DNA from: Parelaphostrongylus tenuis
Taxonomy: Eukaryota > Nematoda > Chromadorea > Rhabditida > Metastrongylidae
Reading direction: 5' to 3'
NCBI GenBank assembly: GCA_019055375.1
Contig: JAHQIW010007342.1
Coordinates: forward strand, 310,001-374,000
DNA: 64,000 nt
The number at the start of each line of letters is the position of its first letter. Position 1 is the stretch's first letter. The notes under the pieces were generated by a model. That model did no database searches. It saw only the letters and a list, made by a program, of their open reading frames with translations, and was not told the origin of the DNA. This document shows, in pieces, positions 30,501-42,412 of this stretch. Made by a program: the position numbers and the translations under genes.

Positions 30501-33500
30501 CCAGTACAAGGCGCAGTCAGACTTCGAAGATGGCGAAATGGCTGAAAGCGAGCCAATCGAGTTGCTATCGCTACTATTACAACTATTACTTCTACTATTA
30601 CTAACCCCTGTCGGCTAAACAAGCGAAGTCTTCAAGCTTTACATATATTGATTGTCGTTTTTCTTTTGGTTATCTATCGTAGTGTTTGGGCATTACTGTT
30701 TCAGATGTATAGTAACCTCATGGAGGGAGCTGCTGAGTCACAATGTTGACGAAGTGTTGGCGAATAGCATCGGTGCGGTGCTCATCATTATACCATCAGA
30801 TTTGGATGCCCTTTCGCCTAGTGATCGAGCGGTAATTCGTCTTACTGCCTTGCTATTTCACGGAACCCTGATATTTTTCTTTGAGAAACCTTTATAATTT
30901 ATGGTTTCAGCTGTTTACCAATTTGGAACGCAAGCTAGCTACAGCACGCACTGATCTCGCTGTTTACGTGTGTCACTCATCGACCGAAACTAACGCGATT
31001 CTAAATGATGTTCAGTCATCGTCTGGAGCCAAAAAGTTGGCCATCCAGCAACTCGTGAATTCTATCGCGGCGAATACTTTCCAGGTGGCTTTTTTTCCAC
31101 TGGCTTAAGCTGATTCTACCCTATTCCTGTTCTAACTATCAATTCTGGTTTAGTTCACATCGGCGGGGTCACCATCAACGAATCCTCTGAGCTACAAACC
31201 CAATAATATCATTGTAAGTGCTTACTACTTTTTTTCCTTCATTTGTTCGAACCCCTCGAGTCAGATAAAAACTCGTTATTCATGAGCGGTTTTTTAATAC
31301 TGTGTTCCTTTTCTATTCTATAGCCCTATCATTTTAGCAAGTGATTCTCTCAATATATGTACATGTAATATATATGTATGTATACATAAATAGAGCTCCT
31401 GATTAGAGCTACCCTGTGACGTACACGTGGTCGATGGTTCGATCCGACTCCAGGCTCACCAAGCCTTCCATCCCTGTGAGGTCGGCGAATTGGCGCTAGA
31501 GTTGTGTGGTGGGATAGCAGTGCATCGATGCATCGGCAGGTCACTGCGAGTCATTGTGAAGGCCAGATATGCATTCAAAATCACCTCAAACGATGCTTCA
31601 TAGGGAATGCATGGCGCATTCCTAAGAGACTGATAAACGCCGAGAGCTCCATTTATTTATCTGATCATACATATGTTTATAACGTCATTTGTAGGGTCGC
31701 CTAAGTAGTAGCCGACGAAATTCTCCAACAATTGCTTTCGTTGCTCACTATGATTCACACGCTCCATTCCCTGTGAGATCCTTTCTTTTTCCCTATGCAG
31801 CTAGTGGATCCTTCGAACGCAAGTGGTTAGAAATTCTCTTTATAGGGTATTGCTGTAGGAGCGGACTCAAATGGCAGTGGTGTAGTAGTTCTACTGGAAC
31901 TACTTGCCATATTCAGGAAATTTTATGAGAAGGCATCCACCAAACCACCATTTAATCTGGTCAGTGTTGTCGTTCTCACACAATTATTCATTTAAGTGGT
32001 ATTTGAGGATAACACATTTTTGAAATGTTTCACTCGTTACACTTTACTAAAGAATTTCAGGTTTTTGTATGGACGGCTGCAGGGAAATACAACTACCAAG
32101 GAACAAGGCAATTTATTGAAGATTTGCAGAATGATAATTCAGGTACCACACTATATTGTGGTGTATAAATTGTTGTAGATGTGTTAGAATGGTCCAAATC
32201 ATTTCGGTATTACCAGTTATTGCTAATTTCAATTATCTTCTGCAGTTTCCTGCTTTAAGACTAAAGGTGATGAGCCGTGGCCGAGTGGTTGTGATGCTCG
32301 TCGCGGCATATGTGGAGCGAGCCCCCCCCAAACTCTTTCCGGCAGTCATCAACAACGCCTATGGAACGCCACAGCAAGCCTATTCTCGATATTGCGAGGG
32401 GACTCGCTCAACCAGCATCCTACGACGTTCAAAAGAAGACGAATAACGATTTGAATGCTAGAACTATTGGGATTCGCGCGGTGTAAAAAAACTGTGATGA
32501 CGGATCAAATAAAGTGCTTAAAAGTAAAAGTGGTGACGCAGTAAGAGAATTTCACATGAGATGGTACTTATAGGCCTTTTTTCAGAGGACGTTCTCCTGG
32601 AACTAGCCATCTGTGTAGAAGCACTTGGTGGAACAGGTCCGATCTATATGCACGCGTCAAAGCAACCTGCAGATGGATCTGCTGCTGGTCTGTGGACATA
32701 TTATTATCTTTCATAGATTTTCCAATCTTTTTACAAATGATTTATTACCAGAAAACTCTCACACTTATGTTTTTTTTCTCAAAACTAGAGCAATTATAAA
32801 TTGAATTCCACAAATAACGGAGAAGGTGGTTCGTGTAAGAAAGTTATGTACTGATTGAGATCCTGCATTTAATAGGGTATGGCTTGATCTGTCAACCCTC
32901 TAAAGGCTAAACGACACTTTTCGTGCCCTGCCGCGCGATGTCAATTCTCACTCAGCTACTGTAATGGCGGATTGCCGCGTCTCGTGGGAAAGCAGGCACT
33001 GATAGCATGACATCCCTGCCCGGACGCGCAGATTCCGCTCTTTCGCGCGACGCCGCCTGCTTATCAGTGCTGGTTCTCAAAGGGTTAGAATTTTAGGCGA
33101 GGTCTCAAAAACAGTCGAGTGTAAGAGTATTATTTAATTTATCAGCTATGAGCAATCGACTGTTGACCACTGCAATATCCGGTAATCTTATCGCTTAACT
33201 TGCAGTGATTTGTTATCACGGCAGTGTAGAGTGGTCTTCTCACTTCACAACAATATAATCAATTTGGCGTCGATCACCTTTTATGTAGGGGTGAATCCGC
33301 ATACAAAGGATTTGCTGAACTGAAATTCACCGTAATAGTGATTAGATGAAGCCGAAACGTACGTCTGGCACTACAAGTGTCAATAGCAGGCTTCGTGAAC
33401 GGCTTAAAATATGCTGTCAGGATGTATTTTACATTTAGTTATTGTATGACTTGTTTATTATACGTTGCTCTCTTAGATCGTCTATTACGTCGTCTTCGTC

Positions 33501-36500
33501 TCGCCTCACCAAATCATACCGTAGAATTAGTCACAAAGAAGATCAGTGTGAACCAGCCATCGTCGTGGGAACACGAAAAGTGGGTTCATTTCTTGGCTAA
33601 AGAAAAAAAATCGGGATTAAACTATCATTCAAAATTTCAGATTCAATATGAAGCGTTTACCGGCCGTAACATTGTCTCGTTTGTCTACCCACGATGATCC
33701 AATGAGGAAATCGCTGTTAGATACCGTCGGTCAATTGAGCTTAGAATCACTGGAACAGAACATTCGGTAGGTGAACTTACTTGTAACTTCGAGTGATCTT
33801 TACAATAATTGATTCCTACTAATTTTTGATGAATCGGCACCGGGCTGTCATAGTCCTCTCTCAGTTGATTCATCTAATTTAAAGCTTAGAAACTGTAGTT
33901 TGGTCGATTTAACACTTTGTCATGTAATGTAGAATACAATATACTGTTTGCATCATCAAAGTTCTGAAGGGCGGCTGGCGCGATAGTAGTGATGACATTC
34001 ATTATCCGCATGGCCATGGTACAACTCCGCTTAGCGCGACCAGTCTCTCGACTCCTCCGTCACCGAGAAAGCGGTGCCGAATTTGCCTGGAATCAACTTG
34101 CTACCTCTCAAATGCTTGTGTTAATGAAGGAATGACAGCCTGTGGATTCCAACGCGTATCAAGACAAAAGCATCTATCAACATTCATAAGGTTCCTACAC
34201 GAATGGGAGTTCGGGAATTATCGAATGCGGGATGAGTAAACGTTTTCCGCCGAAGACCATTAGAATAGGGGATCGCCTAGCCCTTTGAGGGCCGCGTTGA
34301 TAGGCAGGCGGAATCGCGTCGTCACTTACCGAAGCGACTCGACACCGTCAATACAGTTGCTGTGTGGGATTTGACGTGTGTTCAGACGCCTTGCGAAGAA
34401 TGACACGACCCCCAATAAGGACCGATCGACGGTCTAATATAATAAATCATCTTAAATCATGTTCATAGTATAGTATAAGTGAATATTTTCCAAGAAAGTT
34501 AGTTCTATCTCTTGCCGGCCGCTTTTCATAGCCATCCGGGCCTGCCGCCAACCGAAAATGGCCGCCGTAGTGAAAAGGTTAAAACTTTAGTATTTGAAAA
34601 ATTTTTTAAATAGAGTGCTATGGAAACTGTCTCCAAGGAAAATGATCTATTTCACTACTGTTGTAGAAGTATTATAATGCCATAATCATATATCCATGGA
34701 GACTGAGTGATATACAAAATGTTCGACCTCTAACAGGAGTTGAACCCATGTATCACCTGGAGCCGCGGGCGCGCACTACCCTTATATCACCAGAACCACC
34801 GTTCTGTTACCACTTTCACGGGTCCGACTCCCGCCTGAAGTCGGAAGTTCTTGCATATCACTCAGTATCATTGTCTTAGAACGATTGCCGAGGCTGTACT
34901 TGGGCACTTGCTGTCGTTGCCCGAAACTGGTTACTCATCTGATCCGCGTGTCTCAGCTGATACATCAGTGTTGTCACGCGATGCCGTTGATCGCCAGAGA
35001 TTAGCCCATTCGATTCGAGTATTCGCCTCTCGACCACGGCCAGTTGCTGATGAAGCTGCAACTGTAGCATTGGCTGCGAATTTAGCAGTCGCTGTCGGAA
35101 ACTATGCGAAGGTATTCTCATATTTACATCTTTATCTTCCTGTGTAATGCTTTTAAATTTTTCTCGTTCAGGTCACAGTTTCACCTGTATCATTGCATGA
35201 AGTACAGATCTGGCCTGGCACGTCAGATCGCTTGATAGCCGAGCGCGTTAAACCTGCTGTTTTCGATCTCATCATCGCTGGTGGTGTATTCTCTTATCTC
35301 GCCATATTTTATTGTGTGAGTGGACTATAGTTTTTCGAGAATGATGCTCTTTCATAAATCACAGTATACTGCTTTATCTCCTAATTTATTATCATATCAT
35401 CTGATCAAGGGGATTTGTGTGGCGTAGTGATCAATAGGTGCTCTGCTGCGCAAACATGATCGATGGTTTGATTCCGCATTAATGGCTTCTCAAGCCTTTC
35501 ATCCCTCTGGATTCGGTAGAGTCATACCCGACATTTCTGAAGAGATAAGAGCGTTGATTTGATGCATTGGTAGGCCACCGCAACTCTTTGTAAAATACAG
35601 ATAATATATTCAACTCACCCCTTACGATGCTTGATGAAGTCAAATGCATGGCTTCTCCTTTGGAGATTCATCAAGGCTTAGAGTTTTATCTTTTCGGAAT
35701 TTGTGGTTTTTGCTAGTTCATGCATATTTTTTTGAATCTTTTTCACTGTTTATGCGCACTATCGTCCCTACTTGGCACGTAAAGATCCATCGTGAGCTTT
35801 ATAAAGATTTCACGACCAAAATATCGTCATTCTGCAACAATATTACCATTGACGTAAAAAGAGGGGTTCGACAAGGCGATACAATTTCACCAGAAATATT
35901 CACTGCCACCCTACAAAACGTCATGGAGGCATTACAGTGGGACGATATGGGAGTGAAAATCAACGGTCGACAGTTAAACCATCTTCGCTTTGCTGATGAT
36001 ATCGTCCTCATAACACCAAGCATCAGTCAAATGTTGAATGTTGACCGATTTCGACAACGCCTGTGCAGAGATTGACCTTCAACCCAATCTAACGAAAACG
36101 ATGTTCATGAGAAACGGATGGGTTTTGAATGCCTAATTTACGCTCAACGGAACGAAAATCTCCTAATGCTCCAGTTATACTAGGTCGTGAAATCAATATG
36201 ATAAACGGCTTAGCTCATGAGTTGAGCAGGAGAAGACGAGCGGCTTGGGGCACGTTTAAGATCATCGAAGATGTAGTGAAGAGGACAACGAACATCCGAC
36301 TGCGTGCCCACCTTTTCGACTCGACTATTATGCCTGCCCTAACGTATGCAGCAGAAACCTGTTCTCTACTTAAGCAGGATAAAAGATCACTTGGCGTTAT
36401 TGAACGAGCATTCGAAAGGTCGATGCTAGGAGTATCCCGTATCTCGCAAATGAGAGAAAGGATCCGAAGTTCCGACCTACGTCAATGATCGTAAATCAGA

Positions 36501-37016
36501 GACGCCGTTCTACACGCCAGGATATCGAAAATAAGGTGGACCGGACACGTGATGCGCTTCAACGATAACCGATAGACGAGGGCCTTTTCCGACTAGATTC
36601 CTCGGGGCATCAAGCGCTCTACACGAAGTTTACCGACCCGTTGGTCCGATTTCTTCACGAAAGTAGTAGGAGAAGGATATGATGCTCAGCTAATCCCTAG
36701 AGCGACGAAGACCCACTGGGCTACTCTTGCACGCGATAGCGAAAAATGGATGTGTTGATGGTACCCGCCGGAGTCATTCAACGATCAACGGGACGACAGT
36801 AATACAGGTGATGCGTACTACACCATGTATGCCGCTATTTGATATAGACCAAACAGACCAAATTTCATGTGTATCTGTTCAAATATTGCAATTTTCTCTC
36901 AAATGCCTCAACCTACTGATAAGTGCCATCATTCATCATATTAAATTTTTCAGATGATCAACAAAGCCCAGAGTGCACTCGAAATTGCTATGCTCAAGCT
37001 ACGGAAGCGATTGTGA
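27552..37016 (+). CDS. nra-2: Nicalin, ER membrane protein of the nicastrin/aminopeptidase-like family
   Basis: Fourteen exons: 27552-27629, 30031-30182, 30705-30831, 30911-31084, 31154-31213, 31695-31772, 31846-31959, 32061-32142, 32586-32687, 33477-33579, 33641-33766, 34880-35111, 35172-35315, 36954-37016. Phases are consistent and the product is 544 aa (human 563). There is an N-terminal signal sequence (NPFLIVYATILLSFCVVHGC). The degenerate M28 peptidase domain has TIAFVAHYDSH, GADSNGSGVVVLLELL and GKYNYQGTRQFIED, followed by SWEHEKFNMKRLPAVTLSRL. A C-terminal membrane segment (VFDLIIAGGVFSYLAIFY) precedes a short basic tail. Nicalin works with TMEM147 and NOMO at the ER translocon; C. 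elegans NRA-2 controls receptor subunit assembly. Either ATG of the tandem pair could start. Introns hold SINEs and an RTE fragment. The exon 9 donor (GTCTGT) is weak. Confidence 0.92.
27725..27973. repeat. TTAA-type MITE, longer copy
   Basis: Starts CCCTTTTCGGGACCGT and ends CCACGGTCCCGAAAGAG followed by TTAA. The interior repeats the ATTGTTGGACGCAGC / ATTGTTAGACGCAG motifs. It lies in nicalin intron 1 and is related to 25161-25344. Confidence 0.7.
27980..28070 (-). repeat. tRNA-headed SINE, family B, partial
   Basis: The minus strand reads CAGTGATTAGCACATGCC then GTGAGCTCAACTGTCGCCC and CAAAGTTTTGCATATCAG, the family B order. It lies next to the TTAA-type MITE in nicalin intron 1. Confidence 0.45.
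28590..28790 (-). repeat. Foldback-family arm
   Basis: Reverse complement of the arm at 195-440: AAGGTGTTTTGAAAAACCGCC, GCTGTAGCCAGAAAT and TTGCCAACATTCATACGAAA blocks. It lies in nicalin intron 1. Confidence 0.45.
28885..29025 (+). repeat. tRNA-headed SINE, family B
   Basis: TCGTGGTAGCATGCACTCG and GGGGGTTCAACTTCCAGC form the tRNA-like head. The tail TGCATATCACTCAGCATCC followed by AGTTATAACATCATAGCAC is the best-preserved plus-strand tail of this family in the window. Confidence 0.6.
29205..29860. repeat. Two inverted mariner-type MITE copies
   Basis: 29205-29540 matches the element at 48388-48807 in the same orientation (AACTTGCCCATACTTGCTTCA, CAAATTCGCGTGTAACTCG), and 29580-29855 matches it in reverse, ending in a degraded ATTTATGGATTGACCTAA terminus. 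The arrangement suggests insertion of one copy near another. It lies in nicalin intron 1. Confidence 0.5.
31398..31660 (+). repeat. tRNA-derived SINE, family A
   Basis: The A-box end is decayed but GTCGATGGTTCGATCCGAC, CCAAGCCTTCCATCCC, GAGTCATTGTGAAGGCCAG and GAATGCATGGCGCATTCC follow in family order. It lies in nicalin intron 5. Confidence 0.65.
32275..32445 (+). repeat. tRNA-headed SINE, family C
   Basis: GAGCCGTGGCCGAGTGGTTG (tRNA Leu/Ser-like start), then GGCAGTCATCAACAACGCC, GGACTCGCTCAACCAGC and CCTACGACGTTC, in the same order as the inverted copy at 9850-10015. It lies in nicalin intron 8. Confidence 0.6.
32885..33092. repeat. GC-rich foldback/MITE-like segment
   Basis: Bounded by CAACCCTCTAAAGGC and CTCAAAGGGTTAG, imperfect inverted ends. 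The interior has paired CGCGCGATG / CGCGCGACG and GGCAGGCACTGATA / TATCAGTGCTGG-type blocks. A related half-copy lies near 34262-34330. It lies in nicalin intron 9. The element class is uncertain. Confidence 0.4.
34700..34875. repeat. Inverted pair of family B SINEs next to a splice acceptor
   Basis: 34700-34795 is a minus-strand family B copy (GGTTCAACTCCTG on the minus strand) and 34800-34875 is a plus-strand partial copy (GGGTCCGACTCCCGCC, GCATATCACTCAGTATCATTG). The right copy ends within a few bases of the nicalin exon 12 acceptor CTTAG at 34879. Confidence 0.6.
35408..35675 (+). repeat. tRNA-derived SINE, family A
   Basis: TTTGTGTGGCGTAGTGATCAA, GATCGATGGTTTGATTCCGC, AGCCTTTCATCCCTCTGG and AATGCATGGCTTCTCC match the family A order. 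It lies in nicalin intron 13, directly upstream of an RTE fragment. Confidence 0.65.
35785..36815 (+). mobile_element. 5'-truncated RTE retrotransposon copy
   Basis: Matches 15209-16242 of the full-length [31 protein letters not shown] and the intact FADD catalytic block near 35990, then the C-terminal region and a GGTGATGCG tail. Several frameshifts break the frame after about 36050. It lies sense-oriented in nicalin intron 13 (1.64 kb), which it largely fills. Confidence 0.9.
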
Positions 37017-37702
37017 CATGTATGATTATTGCTGCTAGCGACAGCAGTTCTTCAACTTAGTCTAAAGGATCTGTCCCATTCATTGCAGGAGTTTTTATCT
37101 GAATTAGAGGAAGTAGTTCTATTATTCACACTTCCTTATATGTTAGTGATAAGAGATCTATATAGCAATGGCAGGAGCAAAGCTTTTTGCTTTCGTGGGA
37201 TTATCGTTTGTCTTGTATGTTATGTTTATGTGCTAGTTATCAGGTGTACGAATTCATGATCCGGATCTTACAAATATGCTATGAAGTTTCACTCGGTGTG
37301 TGCTACCTTCGAGACAGTATTCCAGTGGAAGATCACCCATCTCATTACTTTTTTGTGTAGATAGAAAGTGTTGGTGAGCGTAATCGTGTACTGACATTTT
37401 CTTGCTATGCTGTGAAATGAGTTTCATTTCTACGCTCATCGTTGTTCCGTTTTGTTATGGTTGGTCACTTTGATGAAAATTATCACATAGTCGTACAATT
37501 GCGGTTAAACAACACGGGAATAGCTGAAGATTTTATGATACGCTTAATTGTGCACGGCTTGAGTCTGACGACAATGTCTTTCAAATTCAATCAATCAGCA
37601 ATTTCCTACGTGAGTAAGAATTGTATTCCAACCTTGGACATAGCCGTGCTAGTTTCTACCTAGATTTAGATAGCATTGGACTGCATGTAATCCATTTGTC
37701 CC

Positions 37703-37708
37703 AATAAA
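37703..37708 (+). terminator. Possible poly(A) signal of nicalin
   Basis: AATAAA about 690 nt past the nicalin stop; a second AATAAA lies at 37767. No closer signal was seen, so the 3' UTR is either long or uses a variant signal. Confidence 0.35.
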
Positions 37709-39275
37709 CTTTATATATTGGACTCAGCGCTTCATTTTGGCCTTCAAATTTGAAGAAGCTCTGTACAATAAATTCTTCTGAATACGCGTGTACAGTATAC
37801 TGTACGTGCAGTTCCTAAAGAGTTAGAAATTGAGTCTTTGAAGTTCTAATGTGAGGAGAGCACTTGCGAAGATCAAAAGCACTCTTTGCGAGATACTTTT
37901 CTTCTTGGCAAAGTCCCGTTTTGTCAGTAACTAAACTGCTTGAGATATGAGAACGAACAAGAACTTGTAAGCTTCGAAAAAATTATCAAGTCCATGGTAG
38001 GATACTACGACCTTTTTATTGCTAAAGATCTATATATGCTGAATTCAATTTGATCATTAGGGAACAAACGAAAAAACGATCTCATTTGCTGGAGAGGAAC
38101 TTTTCATATGAGTCCTAGTAGTCATTTGAAAGATCAGACTTTTGGCTCCAGTAACACGTCGCTGGTTTTCAAAACACGCTTATAATATGGTAAATCCAAA
38201 ACAAAGCTACCGTCTGCCGAGCATATTTCTCGCCGTACAGAGCTCTTTCTTTGGAGAATTAGTAATAATTCGATAGCGTTATAGTCTAGTGGTTGCAGTA
38301 GTGAATGCCCCGTCGAATGCTATGTGTTAGTATACCTGCCACGCGGATTAATTTATTAGGAATAATAGCCAGAATAAATCATTAATAGAAAACAACCTAT
38401 AATAAATGATAATTACATATAATACATTCACTTCCGCCAACCAATCCAATTGGCGGAGCAAAAGTTCATATTTCGCAACAGTCGTTAAATCAATACATTG
38501 TAGTGGCTCGAGTAGTAGCTATTTCGTAACATGAGTAGTATGTCAGCGTGGGTCGAATACATGAGGACAAAGAGCCAGAGTTGACTCTATTTAACTTAGA
38601 AGGTTTGCAAACGTCAATCAGGAGACGGGGGAACCAGGGAGGCTATCGTGGTCGCCTCGGAATTACGAAACCCCAGGGCGGTATGTCGGGTCGACGATGT
38701 GTGAGTGTCATAGTCGTCATAAGTCATAAAGTCTCACACTGTATGTTCGAGATCGTCTCACGAGCCCGCTACCCATCCCTAGGGGTGAGTCGCCCACGAC
38801 CCGCACCACTGGGCACGTCTCCGTGACCTGGGTTTGCATTCACAATGTCTAGTGGATCATCGAGCAATCAGTCAAAGTAAAAGGTGGTGAACATAATTAC
38901 GTCTTGTGGACAAAGTCAGCAGACGACAACTGAACTGGGCCACATCGAGTCATAAACAATAATTGTAGGCGATCGGTATGCTAAAGGGAGAAGGAAACAA
39001 ATACGAAAACGAAAGGTAACCCGGCGGCCGCACGGACCAGTTGAAGGCGCTCGACTCTCGTCGTCGTCGGCCCATGGATTGCGAAACTCCAGTCCATGCT
39101 GCGCACCAGTCCTCCCATAGCGCAACGCCGCCCCTCGCATCCAACTCTACCTTAACAATCGAACTCGTTATGTTATTACTCATATAGAAAGATAATGTAA
39201 AAATAGCAATGAATGTTGCATGAGTTGCTATATATAGTAGCTGATTCCAATGCTGTGCTTATTTTCTGAGAAGAG

Positions 39276-39546
39276 CGTTTTTGCAACGCAGCAGGTGAAA
39301 TAAGTTGGGTTTGCCTTTGTGAGCAAGGGGGTCTTTGGCGAATTCACATGCACGGGGGTGAAGCGATCAGGTTTGATGACGCGATGATCGTCGATTTTGC
39401 GGGCATAAACGCTTAGAGAAGTATCGCGTCAGCTGTTCACATGGTCGCCTCACGCACCGGCACGTGATTCAGCCAAGAACCCCCTTGCTCACGCATGCGA
39501 TTTACACTTAGTTTACCTACTGCGTTGCATAGAAACGGTTTTTTCA
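39276..39546. repeat. Palindromic MITE with 80-bp inverted arms
   Basis: The left arm (39276-39353) contains TGCAACGCAGCAGGTGAA and GTGAGCAAGGGGGTCTTTGG. The right arm (39464-39546) is its reverse complement with several mismatches (CCAAGAACCCCCTTGCTCAC, TTTACCTACTGCGTTGCA). The loop is about 110 bp. No coding potential. Confidence 0.75.
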
Positions 39547-39949
39547 TAATATAACCACAGAGTTGGAATCAGTTACCATGACGCTATCGAGTGATTATCA
39601 GTAGTACAAAAATGGAACTCTGTCTTGCGAGAAAAATGCGTGTCTGAGGCATCGTTTTGTGTGGATTATATAGCGTATAAAAGGGTGTACTGAAAACCGT
39701 CTACGGGCAGCTGTTGCCAGAAGTGTCAGCTTCCGAATGATTACTAACACTCCTATGAAAGTTTCTCTCCAACGGATGAGATTGGCTTTTCATTTGTCCC
39801 CTCATAATCGGATAGTACCGATATTGGTTCAATCTGTAAAACGAGAAAAACTAACCCACTGGGTTACTCTTGCATGCGACAGCGAAAAATGAAAGGTTTA
39901 CCTGGTGCCCATTCGATGAGTCATTTGACGACCTACGGGTTAAACTCAA

Positions 39950-40065
39950 TGATGTGGAGTGGTGTGCAAAAACGTTTGCGTCAGCCGGGATTCGAACCCA
40001 GATCTTACTCCTTCCAGGCCGTTGCACCACCGACTCGGCTGGGTTTATCGAAACATCATAACACC
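39950..40065 (-). repeat. tRNA-like SINE head
   Basis: The minus strand has GAGTCGGTGGTGCAACGGCC and TGGGTTCGAATCCCGGCTGA with a good T-arm, but no matching 7-bp acceptor stem. It is more likely a SINE head than a tRNA gene. Confidence 0.45.
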
Positions 40066-40449
40066 GCAATGTTCGGTCAAATAATTTCCGCCCTACAGGT
40101 TAATAGGTGATAGAAGTGATGGACTGAGATATGTTTAACTGCAGTTGTTTGATTGAAATGGGAATGTTGGATTACGTTGCTTTGGCCGTAATGTGTCAAA
40201 CAACTTATGACCTGTTATTTGAGTTTTAAAGTTCAATTCATCTACAGAGTGCATCATTTGTGTACCAAATATTGGGTCAATAAGTACAACAACGTAAAAC
40301 TGGTTATCTGCTTATTTTTTTCACCACATTATCCAAGTGTACAACAGAAATAGTTCTTAGCAGAACATAAATAATTGAGAAGTAAATGTGATGCTCGAGA
40401 TGGAACAATTATGGAAGGTATATGCAAGCTATTTCTGAAAAAAATTACA

Positions 40450-42362
40450 TCATCTCATATATGTGAAATCTTCTTCTTTCAAACTTTCACTGTTGTCAGA
40501 GGCGGCGATACATCGTCCTTGTTTGCATCGTCCTTCGTAGCATATTGAAGTATCTTCAAAACCTTCGCAATTTCCTCCTTCCCGAATCTTCGCCATACAT
40601 TGTGGAATGCTGTTCACCACGTGGCAGAATAGAAATCTGGAATGGAAACTCGTCTCTATTTTTTCCCGTGACATCTGCAATATGCCTTTCTGGGTGAATG
40701 CCGTTCTAGAGAAATGCCGAGACTGCAGCGGTAAATCTCCATTGGAGTCGCGTAAATTGATACTGAGTCCACTATTTTCTGTCGTAAGCGCAACCTAAGA
40801 TTTTAGGAAATCGGTGTCATATTGGAAAGAAGAACCACTTGAATTACGGTGTACCTCCTTCAGGTTTGTGACAAGCAGAGTGAGCAGGAACGGCATTGCT
40901 TGTGCCGTCGAATTCAATCCCCTTTCAGGTAACTCTAAGCATCAAAGGAAAGACATTGCCCAAGATATGGATGGTACCAGTCAAATATATAACGGCAGAA
41001 GCTTTTTTTTGACAAGCAACTGTTTTTCTCAACCATTAAAGTGATGAAAGAGTTGAGAACTCCCCAATTCATACAGGAATGCATATGCGATGAAACAAAG
41101 TTTCCTTTAAAGTCCTGTGTTGTTCTGAACCCTTCAAAACTCTAGTTGTCGAAAAATTTATTTGATATTAGCGAAAGTCAGCAAGTCTCCAACGACATGA
41201 AATAAGGCGTCGTCTCATGCTCCCATTACACGAAATGACCGTCAGAAGCAGAAGATTAACGCTTCGACGACGGTTGCTACAAATTTTGATAACATCGTGT
41301 TTATGGCTCATTAAAATTATTTCGTTGAGCTTCTTAAACTATTTTCTCATTCTGTGAACCGAGGCATAGAACTATGGTTTTAAAAAATACTCCGCCATAT
41401 CTTTACTATTTAGTAAATAAGTACTGATTCCAATTCGATCATTAGCCACGCAGTGACTGATTGGTCATAGAAGGATTAGAGTACTTTTCATTATATGCAA
41501 ATCTATTTTCTGCTACAGTAATAAAATTTGACAAAATAGTGGCAAAATGAGCTCACTTTGATCCACAATCTGGATTGGATTCGGAGCAGCTAGGCCGGTT
41601 ATCATACTCGTACATATAGTCCGTATAGTGGTTCGAAAGTGCGTCTACGTGTGCGTACGGCTCTAAATCCTGAAAAAGTCTTTCGCTCAAATCAATTACT
41701 AACAGTTCGTCTCAGTTATTTGCTATTTATTACAACTTGACCTTGCTTTGAAATGAGTAGTTACTGCTTTAATTGGAAACTATGACAAATCATCGATAAT
41801 TTGCTAAGAAGTAACACTTCTAATTCGCAGTGGTATTTACGCATATTAGTAACTCAAGACAGAAAACTTTTGACCTTCAGTGAAGCGTTTACGAAGTGCG
41901 TTTCAGGATAGCAATCTGGAAGCGAGGGTGGATAGTCGGTCTCGCGTTGCTCACGCGTCTGAAATGCTTCTCCTAAAAGTCACCCACGTAGTGACAGTTC
42001 TTCATTTATAACGAGACATTACTAATAAGTTTATCTTTTCTTTACTTGTTTTTAGATAGCTATGAAATATTTAACTACCTGGTGTAGCTGTCTCCACATT
42101 TCCCAGATATGATCGACCATAGTGTGGTGAAAGAAGAAAATTGGCTTGAAAATACGATATGTGTTGAAAGCCTTACGTCAAAAGTTCTGCTTTACCTCGC
42201 TGGTCGACGAATACGTCTCTTTCATATCACCATTAATGAAATAGTGGACGTAATCATGTGAAAACGATAACAGTCGAGTGTCAGGAATGATTATTTTGCA
42301 AGTCTGAAGAGGCATTGAGTCACGAAATTTCTCGTATACTCCGCAAAAAGAGAGAGAGAGAC

Positions 42363-42412
<50 letters not shown>

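Larger units (their letters stand above)
37017..40449. other. Intergenic region between convergent nicalin and tyrosinase genes
   Basis: 37017-37780 is probably nicalin 3' UTR and flank, with AATAAA at 37703 and 37767. 38085-38210 is a foldback-family arm. 38540-38900 and 39000-39160 are GC-richer than their surroundings, with short open frames I cannot identify. 39276-39546 is a palindromic MITE, 39640-39840 another foldback arm, and 39950-40065 a tRNA-like element on the minus strand. No gene was recognised. Confidence 0.5.

Noticed and set aside
39960..40040. tRNA gene on the minus strand
   Set aside because: There is a good T-arm and B box, but no complementary acceptor stem; it matches the tRNA-headed repeats.
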